Assembly: GCA_902729315.2 (NCBI GenBank)
Contig: LR746265.1
Location: 7,931,392-7,995,391 of the forward strand
From: Spirodela intermedia
Taxonomy: Eukaryota > Streptophyta > Magnoliopsida > Alismatales > Araceae
DNA length: 64,000 bases
Direction of reading: 5' to 3'
Positions 33,845-45,236 of the stretch are shown in pieces. A program made the position numbers and the translations under genes. Position 1 is the stretch's first letter, and each line of letters starts with the position of its first letter. The notes below the pieces were generated by a model. The model had not been told where the DNA came from. It did no database searches and saw only the letters and a program-made list of their open reading frames with translations.

Positions 33845-36290
33845 GTACGTGAGCATCATTTTGTGCATCTCTGTTGCTCTCATCGTCTCAGTGATTTCCA
33901 ACTCTGAATCATTTTCTTGAAATCCCTCGCTGAGGCATTCCGGTCAGTGGCCAGTTCCAGTGTCATCATGAGAGATTTCTATTTTGATATCTAGAGAAAT
34001 TTCAGAGGAGCGTATGATTCTGAATGCGCGACACTCGAGGGATCCAAATTTCGAACTTGATGGCTTAAGCTCGCAATAGTAGCATCATATGGGATACTTT
34101 TTTTTTTGATAAATAGATATCATGCAGATCTTCGTTGACAAATGCATCCAGATAATGGCGACAGGATGTGGCAGTGTAAACATACTGTGTTACTATTATT
34201 GATGGAATGAGGATTAAACCATGAAAGTTTTCAATTGAAATTTTCTCATAAAACAGACTGAATTTTTCGCCAATCTCAGATTTCTTGAGCTCCTCACTTT
34301 ATGCTAGATCTAAATCCGGAATCCGGATAGTGAGAGTTTTCAATAGAACAGCTACTTCTAATCTAATGCCGCCATGTAGATTGTCCACAACCTTTCTAGC
34401 TCGCATTTCAGTGGGGATAATATCTCCACTTCACTCCATTTGTCTTTAGTTTCTTCCTCTACTCCCTTCCGGTTGCATGGTTTCTGGGTGGATCGATCAG
34501 AAGCTCTGCTGTCCTGTTGGCCAAGAGTAGCCAATCCTCCGATTCATGTCCAGTTGCTTGCTATGTGGGCTCGAGTTTCTACATATTCATCATGATTCTG
34601 CTTGGTTGACAAAGTGATATCATTTGTATTCATCAATAGGAAGAGAGCCTTGTGCCCTCCTAAGTTGGCAATGAGGACCTCGGCAGAACTCTGAAGAGCC
34701 AGGCCCTCAAAGATTCCCTAGACATCCTTAAAAGGCAAAGATTGCTGGGAAAACTGAAGAGATGCTCTTCCCCTTGGTGGGCATCAATTTTCCTGTCACT
34801 ACTTTGTTATTTTTTTGAAGATAACTCGTGGGCAGACAGATTCTCTCATAATGTTTGAGTATCATGGCTCGAATTTATTGCAAATAACTTCCTTTATGGC
34901 GTAAATTAATTTCCTGCCATCTCTCCCTTCTCGATTCTTCTTCTTATGTGAATATCCCTATCTTACTCTCTTTGAGGCACTGTAAAATCAGCCCAAATGA
35001 GGCAAAAATTAGCTCTGTACTATTGATCTGGGGAGGATTAATGGCTTTCATTTGCTTAAAATAATGTCTTCTTTCATGGCTATTTTTTTCCGAATGAATG
35101 GATGGCTCAGATGAGCACTGGGCAAGGCCTGTTTCTCATTAGAAGTTCTTGTACCACATGAGAGTTAGCTGCTTCCTGTGTCTCTCTCTACAGGCAGCTA
35201 ACCGACAGCTTCATCTCCCGTCTTTCAGAGGAATCTGGATGTGTAATGGTGAGGCGATCTGCAGGAATCTTCAGAGATTTGCGTCTGGTATGTCCAGCTA
35301 ATCGTCCATCCTATTATGTTCTTGTGGATACCATGTTTCTGGCTTAGAAGGAAGGTTTTTCTGTGGTCTTGGATCACTACATAATCCAATAGTTATTTGA
35401 AGGTTCCTCCATTCCTGTTTCTCTCCGTTATCAGCCCCTTGATACCACCCAATTATATGAATTGACCATCTACTTACATTATATTTATGAATTATTTCAC
35501 TTTCTGTAGATTGGTCTAAAAATAGGAAGAGCCACTTGGCATCTCCATCTCATTAGCTTCTTGTGTTTCGACATAAAAGGAAGGTTTTTTATTTGGTGTC
35601 AGATCCCTGCGGGGGGATCCAACCATTATATATATAAAATCCTTGCCTTTATTTTATGTTGGTTATCAGGGTCTCGAAACAGCTCAAGTCTTTTACTTAA
35701 TCATCTGGTTATATTATATTTGTGAGGTATTATTTCATTTTCTTGACAAAAAAGGAAGGATTTTACGAAGAATCGGAGGATTCTAAGAGGAATTACCTGA
35801 TTAAATGATCCCTTCCTGTTGTGGCAAAATGTGAAAATATTTATCAAATATAATATAATCAGGTGAGTAAATAGTAGCAACTGGTTGTTTTCAGGGACTA
35901 AGAACTGATCGAAAAAGTGGGATTTTGTTTTATAGTTGCCTAGTGTTCTTGGGAACCATGTTTGGAATGCAGACTAAGCACTATGATCCGTAAGGAAAAC
36001 TTAGCTTCAAACGAGCTTATTTCCTGGGAAATATCAGCATCGCTTCTCGATTTTATTATTCTCTCTCTCTCTCGCTCTCGCTCAAGGTTGTAACCTCTCA
36101 TGGTTGATCCATGGGCATCATGCTCCCATTTTAAACATAGTATAATGATATAAATGTAATAGGAAGTATAATCTATATATATCTATACACATGTGACCGA
36201 AATTTTCATCTGCCGGCAGCGGTCCTGAAACTGGGCACGGTCAAGACTTCGAGAATTCCGAGCCAGATTCATGGGGGGAAAAAAAAGAAA
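33845..36290. other. Intergenic region with local duplications
   Basis: No gene recognised. At about 35330-35510 and 35550-35740 two diverged copies share 'aaaaggaaggttttt', 'tggat/tcagatcc', 'ttacattatatttatga' and 'ttatttcac/att' strings, and a third partial start occurs near 35750. A (CT)n tract lies at 36060-36085. A 'cagatgagcactgggcaaggcct' block near 35109 resembles one inside LPXD intron 6 (9703-9725). Confidence 0.45.
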
Positions 36291-36305
36291 TTGAAACCTG
36301 GTCTG

Positions 36306-36635
36306 ATGGGATTCTTTCTACATTTGGCGTCAAGATTAAGGGCAGAGAGGGAGATGAACGGGGGAACACGCTTCAGCAAAGCCCAGAAAGCCCCCTCCAC
36401 TACCGTTCAACTACTTCCTAAGAACATTCGAGCCTGCTTGGATGAGATTCTCGAAGAAACTTGTCGTCGGCCCGATTTCTTTCTAAATTTGGCGTCGAAA
36501 TTAAGCTCAGAGAGAGATGGGTCCGGCCATCTTAGATACTTCTTCAACAAGCACAACCCAGAAATGCCCTCCGAAATGTCTTCCAGCTGTAGACATGTCC
36601 TTGATATACTCTCTTTGAAACAGATGCCCAATTAA
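36306..36635 (+). CDS. Unrecognised 109-codon ORF made of two diverged repeats
   Basis: The frame starts at ATG 36306 (preceding in-frame codons open from 36291) and ends at TAA 36633-36635. I do not recognise a family. It contains an internal duplication of about 57 codons: GFFLHLASRLRAERE near residue 1 and DFFLNLASKLSSERD near residue 58. RACLDEILEE near residue 40 is matched by RHVLDILSLK near 98. Both copies keep the frame and similar hydrophobic spacing, which hints at selection or recent duplication. No splice partners or promoter were identified. It could be a lone exon, a transposon piece or chance. Confidence 0.3.
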   Translation: MGFFLHLASRLRAEREMNGGTRFSKAQKAPSTTVQLLPKNIRACLDEILEETCRRPDFFLNLASKLSSERDGSGHLRYFFNKHNPEMPSEMSSSCRHVLDILSLKQMPN

Positions 36636-36689
36636 TAGACTCAACCTGCATACACCCTGATGTAAGACAGAGGGGTTGCATTTCAGGGG

Positions 36690-37010
36690 GTGCCTATTTT
36701 TGGGGGCGGGGCATGTAAATTGGCAGATTTTTCAACATGGTTCTCTCACTAAAGCGCTTGCCCCACTTATCAATACCTGTATGCCAAAAAAGTGGCTATT
36801 TTGGGGCAAGCAAGCATTCAAATCAACGAATTTTTTCAATATTGTTCTATTTTAATCAATGGGCCACTTGTGGCCCGTGTAAGACCTGATCTCACACAGA
36901 GAGAGATAAATAAATAGCTACTTTGGGTGGGGAGGAGGGAAAGTAAGCATTGAGATGAACAGATTGTCAGCATGGTTCTCTCAATCAAGCGCGCTCACTC
37001 ATACCCTGTT
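36690..37010. repeat. Three-copy tandem repeat, period about 110 bp
   Basis: Imperfect copies at about 36692-36777, 36794-36860 and 36917-37005 share 'ctattttggggNgggg', 'aagcatt', 'aacagatttttcaacatgg' and 'ttctctcaatcaagcgc' elements. It directly follows the 109-codon ORF. Confidence 0.6.
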
Positions 37011-37019
37011 TAAGAAGTG

Positions 37020-39470
37020 GGGGAGATTTCATGTTCTCGGTTATTTCTAGCAGGAAAGGCACTGCCCTTCTCCCCTGCAGCCTAATAAATAATGTCTCAC
37101 CCCAATCAGGTCAATTGGTCTGATCGACACCATAACTTAGGATTAAATAGCCTGATATTCAAGCATCATAGTCCAGTGTTTAAATAGCATCCTAAACTGG
37201 GCACTCAAATCTGCTTCTGTGTATCCTCGTGAAGAGTCACAGATAAAAAAAGATGATATAATAGAAAGAAAGGAGGAAGAAAAGAAATGGACTAAGATTT
37301 TCACAGATGATGCGTTGGAGGTACAGAACCAACAACTCTTTACATATATAACATGTTGAAATGGTATGCAGGTTCAGGTTACTAAGTTGGGAAAATCAGC
37401 TGTGCATACCCATAGAATGCCTGTGTAACTCCACTAGTTTACAGAACTATGTTAACCTAAAGCCGCAACGACATCTCTCATAGATTCTCAGCCATCTTCT
37501 TCCTGCACATCATAAGCAACATAAAACTTTATAAACAGCACCAAGATCAGGTCTGATTATATTCGTCAAAACCTATGCTGCAAAAAAAATAAAAATAAAA
37601 TAAATAAAATAGTATATTTAGCATGATGCTGAAAGAATATCTTCATCTATATTGTTTCCCAGTAATATGAGGCTGATTCACCAATTTGTTGGCTTATTTC
37701 CATTAAAAGAGTGGGAAAGCTCCCAGTAGAGGCCCATCTGGAAGTGACTAACCTATAGCCTGTCATTAGCCATGGACAACCTATAAATGGTTAAAACCCC
37801 CTCAGAATTTCTCCAAGCTCCTGAAACGATCTTCTCCAGCGGCCAGCCCGTTGGAAAACAGAACCCTGGTTTTCAAGTGTCATGTGGTTGATCGACTGCC
37901 CAACTCTGTTTCCTAGAAAAGTATCAAGGAAGAGAACTCTCCTTTTGAGAGATCCTCTCTCCACTTGTACAGGTTTTCTTGATGTTCCTCGGCTAGTTTT
38001 GAAGAACAATGAAGTACCTCCTGGTCATCGCCTTATTGCCTGGAATGTAGTTTTCGATAATGCACAAGAGATGAACAATATGTGTAGTGCTAAGACTCCA
38101 CTGCCCTAACTTTCCAATCATTCTTCAGCCCCCCCCCCCTGGCAATTCCATGAAAGGATCTTCTTCCCCTGGGTGCCTCACCCTCACTCCATGATACTCT
38201 TTCCATGCACAACCTAGGCTAAATATGATGATATGAGATGTGTTAACCTAGTGGAAAAATGACTAATAGTTCCCCAGAAGATCTGGAGATTCTATACCGA
38301 ATTTATACCATTCGTCAATGCCTAGACTCTTCCTAGAGTGTAGAGCATACTTATGGTTATTGTTCCAGATTATGTGAGTTACAGAACAACCAAACAAGTA
38401 ACTTTTCATCCACCAATTGACCATACGAGACATTTCCATCGCCCCTATTTTCTCCAAAACTTATGTAGGACGTAATTGGAGCCACTTTATAGAGGTTCAG
38501 TCCCAGATAAGCATCCGGTCATGAGAATTTCTTAAATCTTTCAATCCTTTGTTGGATCACATTGAACCCAGATTATTGTGATTAAGCTCATGACGATTAT
38601 GGTGATAAAGATGATTCAAACAACCATTAACTTGAAATTCTCCGCTTTCCATTTTACAACAACCTTTGACGGAACAGGTCTAATTGCAGTTTGAACAAAA
38701 CCAAACAATCGTAAGAGCTCAGATATCCTGAAAAGTATGTAAAACAATGCTATTATCGGAAAGAGACTCAACTTCAACTCATCAGGTTTTTCTCAAAATC
38801 ATGCTAGATCGTTAGTTATGCATCAGATTGTGATGACAACAAAATTTGGATCCAAATGTCTCACGAAACTAAAGATCTCTAACAATGATTTACTTAAACT
38901 CGAATGCAATCAATCCTTTGCCCTTTCTATGCTCCTTCCAAAGATTTTTCATAGGCATGCTCACATTTCGAGTTGGATACCTCAGGAGTCAGGGTAGAAT
39001 GAAGATAGGTTTTGTTCAATGGTGTTTATGCTTTCCGATACACATCACTTTGGGGACTGTGCCCATCAGAACATTTTCTGATAAGAACTCTCACCACTAT
39101 GGAATCAGATCCTGAGTTATCATGAAGGAAAGCAAGCAATAATTTTATGGAAATCTTCAGATTAATCCAATAATCTTTCCTTTACAAGTACTTGACTGAA
39201 ATGTTTTCCCAATTCTGAATGATTTCGTTCGAACTAGATATAGATGCAGAAGAAAAAAGGTTAAAAGCTTTCTTTTGTCATGAAGGATCAAATTCTAAAT
39301 GAGTTTATCAGCACAAATTAATTGATTTGTTCAGACGAGGCATGACTCGATCAGATTAATTTAATGTTTTTGACCACAAAGAAGTTCACGGACTTCACTG
39401 GCGAAGGACCAGAGAAAACATCAGATAAAGAACCTCCCGTAATATTCAAATCATGAGATTAACTTACCCA
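37020..39470. other. Region downstream of PCFS4, possible 3' UTR intron
   Basis: No separate gene is supported. A strong donor ATGG|GTAAGT lies just after the PCFS4 stop on the minus strand (39466/39465). A candidate acceptor GATGTGCAG lies at 37503, so PCFS4 may have a spliced 3' UTR with its last exon at about 37502-37380. A C homopolymer lies at about 38130-38141. Confidence 0.3.
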
Positions 39471-42400
39471 TTATGCTTGCCCGTGATCTGTTGCAGAATC
39501 AGTCCTACACTTAGCATGAACTATAGGACCTAACTGGTTACTGTCCATGCCCTCCATCAATCCATCTAGTGCATTCAAGTATACTGCTCCTCTATACATC
39601 CATTCTTCATGCTCATGACTATAGAATTCCTCAAAAGTTTCCCCACATAGATAGCACACCTTCTGATCTTCATCTGCAGGAACAGCAAATTCTTTCTCTT
39701 CTGTTTTTTCGGTAACTGCTTCAGATGGCAAAAACCCAGGAACAGCATCTGGGGGTAATGCTTCAGTCCCACTTAGCCATTCCTTGAGGCTAACAAACCA
39801 TCTACGGGATGGCTTCTGCTTACGGATTTTAGATAACCGATTCTTGGCAACATGCCAGTCCATGTGATTGCTATGATCTTCCTGTTGTTGAAAACGCAGC
39901 CCACATGTTGTACACTGCCTGGGGAGATCACGATACAGAGCATATATTGCAGACTCATGCCGAACTTTGAGAAGATCCACATTAAACTCAATGCCAACCG
40001 AGTCCTGTCAAAACCATGATGTTAGGTTGAGAAAGATGAGACTTGATGCAGCACAATGGATTTAAAAATAAAATGAAATCAGGAATTCACAGACGAGTAC
40101 CTCAGATGAGGTTGCCGGCGGCAATGATATCAGACCTTGTGCTACAAGAGAGGTTATTAAACCTGAGAGTGGAAGAGTAGGTGCATTGGGCATGATGGAA
40201 CCGGCACGTGGCAGACCTCCCACATCCAATGGCACAGAGGGAGCCCCTGGAGGTAGTAGAGGAGGCAAAACACCACCATGAATGTATGCAGAGGGACTGA
40301 CTACATCACGAATCGCATGAGATGGAGATATACCTAATGATGGCTTCGGCAGCATTGAGTTTAATGAACGTTGTCCCTGTGATTGCATAGGAGTCAGATG
40401 TTGGGCAAATAAAAGTGATGATATCTGAGTGGAGGAGTTGGGGATGGGGTTACTTTTTCATGAGTCTCCTGAGATTGTGGCCCCATCAGACTAGCTCGTT
40501 TATTTCTTTGCTGATTCAGAGAAATCAAACCAGAGTACTGGTAAGGCATCGGAGGCAGAACAATAAAATTAAAGGATTTTATGTTCTGAGAATGGGACCA
40601 ACTTGGTGTATTGGAATCACTTACCAGCGTCCCTCCACCATCAACAGAATCGAATCTACTTCTCAATTGCTTCTGCTGCACGCCAATAGGAGGGAGAGGT
40701 TTAGGGATTTGAGGCCATGTGGTCGGAGTAGCATGAGGCGAACGTGCCCTTTTTCTCAGACGATTCTCTGTTCCTTCAGACGATGATGCAGCTGAAAGGG
40801 CATCCATTTCGAAGTAGTCTACATCAGATCCTTGTCCTTTATGATAAGGAGAAGCTAGTTTATGACCCATCATAGGAAGGGGAATTTGCATTGCTCTTCC
40901 TCTTGATCTTGGGCTGAGACCTGGCTGAGATGGATGCAGCTTCCAAGGGTCCCGTAGATAATGGGAAGAAGCTTGATAGTGAGTCAGTTCATTCCTTCCT
41001 GCACCAATCAGGGGCCTTCTATCCATTGATCCATGCTCAAACTGCAAAATTAAAATACATTCTGTCCGTGAGTGCAGAGAATGAAAACAGATTCGTGAGT
41101 CTAAAGCAGTATCAGGCGTCAGAAAGTCAATATAGACATTTACGTAATTCTGCCACCCAAATAATGATGATACAGACAAGATGAAGTACGAAAAATTCAA
41201 CGTTTTACAAGTCTATTTCATGATGCGAAAGGAGCTTGTTGCAGAACAGGGAAAAAAGGCTGAGAAGTGGGGAAAACATACACCAGCAAAAGGAACTCTC
41301 TCTTCGACTGCAGCTTCGTCATCAATTGGAGGAAATGGAGCCTGTCCGTGCCAGTTGGCCCTGAACTCTGATTCCAAAAGTCCAGCATTTGACTTTAGGC
41401 CCGGCCTCTCAATACCGGAATCAAACATTGGCCTGCCACTTCGGCTTCTGTCAGGCAGTACGGGGCTCATATCTTTCCAGTCATACTCCTCTTCTTCCGT
41501 ATTCTGCCAGTTTCGAGTGCCAACCTCACTGTATCTTCCATTAACATCAAGCCGTTGGACCTTTGCAGGCTTGTCATCTGATGTGCCTTTCCCTCGGTAA
41601 TTTCCATAAGGATCAATCAGGCCCCGTGGCTGCTGTCTGCCAAAGCCATTCTGGATTTTGTACAGTTCGGGACCTTCTGGCTGTGCGGCAGCAATGCTTC
41701 TATTCCTTTCCCACCAATCACTCCTGTTAGTTGTTCTGACTTGTGCAGATCCAAATCCCAAATTGTGTGGGGAGGCTCTTTCAACACCTCTCCCAGGTGA
41801 TATATCCCTATGGAAGCCATCACTTGGTGGTGATGCAGATCCTACTAAATCAGCTCTCAGTATCCTTTTTGACACCGCCAGGGGGTTTTCAGTTCCACTT
41901 GCAGATGGTGCATGCTCTGGCACCATCTGTGGAGAGCCTCTTCTGGGATGCCCACGGTGTGGAGGAAGTGACTCAGGGTGATCGAAATCATAGTCACCAT
42001 ACTGCATGGAAGATCTCTCATCAAAGATTTGTAAATTGGAAGGCACAACCTTCACACGTTGAAGGTCCTGGTGATGTGAAAAACACACAGCAACATCAGC
42101 ACATATGCTGCCTAAAGGTGAAGATGCATGAGTAATAGTTTTAGTAATTTCAAACATCTCAAGGATATTTGATACCATATAATCGGTTCAATTTTTTAAT
42201 ATTTTCTTCTGAGACCTCAGCAAAGCAAACATCACTTGCAAAAAGTTACAGAATTCCTTGGAAAAAAAATTCTAGCATTCAAGAAAAAGTGAAAAAGAAA
42301 GAGTTTTTTATTTTAATCTTTGATGACATAGGAAATGCAGCATTCTGTGCTGTTCTTCATTCACTTATGACTCAAACATCAAATCAATAGACCCTTACAG

Positions 42401-44092
42401 TCCTTTTCTATTATCCTAAGTGAAGGCATATGCCTCCCCATTTACAAACACATGAAAACATATGTTGTAAGAGATAGAATGGAATTGGAATTTACCACAG
42501 AAGAATGTTCAAACTGACGTTGTGCTTCAAGATATTTTGGATTAACATGAATTCCATGAGCAGGAAGGGGAGACAATGATTCGGATTGTTTGACATTTAC
42601 CAGACCAGAATGTTTTTGGCTCTCGGGTCTGGGAAATTCCAGCTCATCTGCAATTTTTTGGAGCAAAGAAGAAGGAAAAACATGTGACCATGTTCCAAAG
42701 AGGTGCTGCATTGCAGGGCGCTGGCTTGTAGGTACTTGGTTGTACGCCTCAACAAACACCTTGCAATACATAACAGAAGGAATTTCAGCACAACACAAAA
42801 GAAACAATGCAGCCATGGCAGAAAGTATTGTCAGAAAATTGGAATACTCCATCACTAGAATAAAATTAATCCAGAAAGATTCAGCACACGATGAAGTCAG
42901 AAAAAAAAAAGATTAAAGTTTGATAGAATAATAAGATGAGGAAAGAACCATCACAATAATAAAATTTTCTGTTTCATCAATAACAAGACACTGATTTCAC
43001 CTTCTACATAAAAATGAATAAAAAATTAGAAACTGGAAAAAAAAGGCACATGGGCATTCTTCTCTTTGTTTCAACATCAATCACATTTTACTTCGCAGAA
43101 AGAAAAGGAAAAGCAAAGAATCCCTATTTTATGAACACACCACTGGTAGTCGAGCCGCAAACCACCTCATATAGTCCCGCCCAATGTTCTTTACAATGCT
43201 GTCTAAAAGATACAACGAGGGTAGCTTTTGATCAACAGGGACCTGCATCAAGCAAAGTGAAATCAAATTAATAGATACATATTAACAAAGACCATGGTCA
43301 TGATAATTTATCCGTGGTTCAAGCACACATTAAACACATTTCGGTCACAGAGGACTGGAAATGCTGGGAAGACGGGTAAGGGAAAGAAAAGAAAATCCTG
43401 AAATTGCCTGCTGCTTGTAATTGAATAGGGCACCAGACAAAAAAACCCGGCTGGGTATTGCCTAATTCACGGTCCATGGGCGGCCAAGATATGAATGCTA
43501 CCATAAGCCCAAAAGACAGTGAAAACCACAGAAGGGAGTAGCATTTACAAAACAATGCGGGGTTACTTGGCACGTATTCTGCTTTTTCAAATAGATGGAT
43601 ATAAATTTCCTGTTGCGAGAAAATAAACACAAAATATTTCATTCCACGAGAAACTAGGACTAGAAGGAGCAACCAAATTCGTGAATCAGAGCTAACCTCG
43701 AGGATACGGTCGCAGATGGCGTTGGCGATGCCCTCAGCGAGGTCCCGCTGCTCCCCAGCGATAATAGTAAGCTCCGTGATAATAGGCTTCGAATTGAATG
43801 TGAGCTCCGAGAGGACCGCCTCATAGAACGATACGATCTCCTCCGCCGTGGGGGACGGGGAGGCAGCCTCAGCGTCTCCGATCGCTGTCCTCGCCTCCTC
43901 CGCTCTCTCACGCAGGAGGGCACGGAACCGGTCCAAGATCGGCGGGGCAAGCCTCTGCTGCCCTGGCTGCTGCTCCGTCGTCCCCACGGAGAGCATAGAA
44001 TCCCGAGCGGGCCGCTGGGGACGGCTAGCGGGGAACCCTAGTCCCCTAGGGTTAGCGCTCTCCCGAGAGGGCATGAACCTCCCTCCTTCCAT
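39471..44092 (-). CDS. PCFS4: PCF11-like pre-mRNA cleavage/polyadenylation factor (PCFS4 type)
   Basis: PCF11 proteins bind the RNA polymerase II C-terminal domain and cleavage complex CFIIm to set mRNA 3' ends; in Arabidopsis PCFS4 affects FCA polyadenylation and flowering. Exons: 44092-43697, 43242-43141, 42759-42496, 42067-41282, 41041-40625, 40424-40101, 40004-39471; 940 residues, all junctions phase 0. The CID (about residues 65-200) spans exons 1-3, with [20 protein letters not shown] and [12 protein letters not shown] as diagnostic blocks. The middle is low-complexity and rich in G, R, P and S. Exon 7 holds a C2H2 finger (C794, C797, H810, H814) and a second Cys/His cluster (C880, C883, H893, H895; H926, C928), as in PCF11. 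Exon 4's start and intron 5 (40425-40624) are the least sure; intron 5 has a perfect GTAAGT donor and restores frame, but its sequence also looks coding. It diverges from COG5. Confidence 0.88.
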
Positions 44093-44216
44093 TTCGTGAG
44101 AGAGGGGACAGACTCGAGCTCCCGCAGAATTGGAGCAAAGGGCTGAATTGGAGCTCCGGCTAGGTCGCTGCTAGGGCTTCGGGCGACTAGCCATGAGGCG
44201 GGAGCCGCCGATTGAG

Positions 44217-44248
<32 letters not shown>

Positions 44249-45236
44249 CAACGTGGCGGCGGCGGCGGAGGAGTTGCGGGGCCAGAGAAAAGAACATGGA
44301 TTCTCAGCGAGCGCTGCCTTGTCTCCTTTCCCTCTCTGATCGCGATTTATCGGTCGCGCTCTTCAGTTTCTCTTACGAGTCAGATAAACGCAGCCGCGTA
44401 CTCCGGCCCAATGGGCTGACCATCAGGGGCCCAATAAACCAATCTTTTTTAAAAAAATCGTTCAACATCCAACCCCCTTAAAAACTTAAAAAATATTTTA
44501 AAAAAAAACTGGTTCCAAGCTCATTTCCTTCTTTCTCTCTCTCTCTCTCTCTCAGCAATTTTAAGATATCTGATTGCAATATTATATATTTATTTATATT
44601 TATCATAAAACCCAAAAAATTATTTTTAACTAAATAATTTTTTACGTTTTGACGATATATATTTTTATTTATTGGGTATTATTATTAGAGTAAAATTATT
44701 TTTTAATATTTTTTATGATGTAATTTAAATTTATTTTCCAGATAAAAAATGTGAGAGTATAACTATTCTCATCACAATTTGAAAAATGGGAAAAAAACGT
44801 GGTTGAGGATATTATTCCATGATAAGTTGTATTCCACGTGGCAGACACGTGGACAGCTTTGTCACCACATGATATTTGGGCCGGTCTCATCATTGTCTAG
44901 CCCATTAAGAGCCCTTGATGAATTTACATTTCGGTTCAAAACATTATTTTGTAGCTATGCCGTAGGGCGATTATGAAAATGGGCCGGGATCATTATTGGG
45001 CTTCAAGTTATGATGTTATTGGGCTGCCTCCTTCTTTCCCATTCTTCTTCCCCGTGCTCACCAGATCTTCGACAGATCCCAACCCCTTCCTCCCTCTTCA
45101 GCGAAGAACCAGTGGCGATCACCTCCGGCAAACCCTGAATTTCCTCTTCCTCCTTCCCTTCCCTTCGGCTTTGTCGCCTCCGATGCATCGTCCGTTGTAG
45201 GGGGAGGTGATCCTGGGAATCTTCTCGTTGGTGCCC
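44093..45236. promoter_or_regulatory. Bidirectional promoter region between PCFS4 and COG5
   Basis: The 1.1 kb spacer has a CGG repeat in the PCFS4 leader (about 44217-44275). GGCCCA/TGGGCC-type motifs lie on the PCFS4 side (44404-44435) and on the COG5 side (44878-45020, several copies); such motifs are common in plant growth-gene promoters. Two G-boxes, CACGTG at 44835-44840 and 44846-44851, sit within 17 bases. The centre (44460-44780) is AT-rich with a CT microsatellite (44532-44554). Confidence 0.65.
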
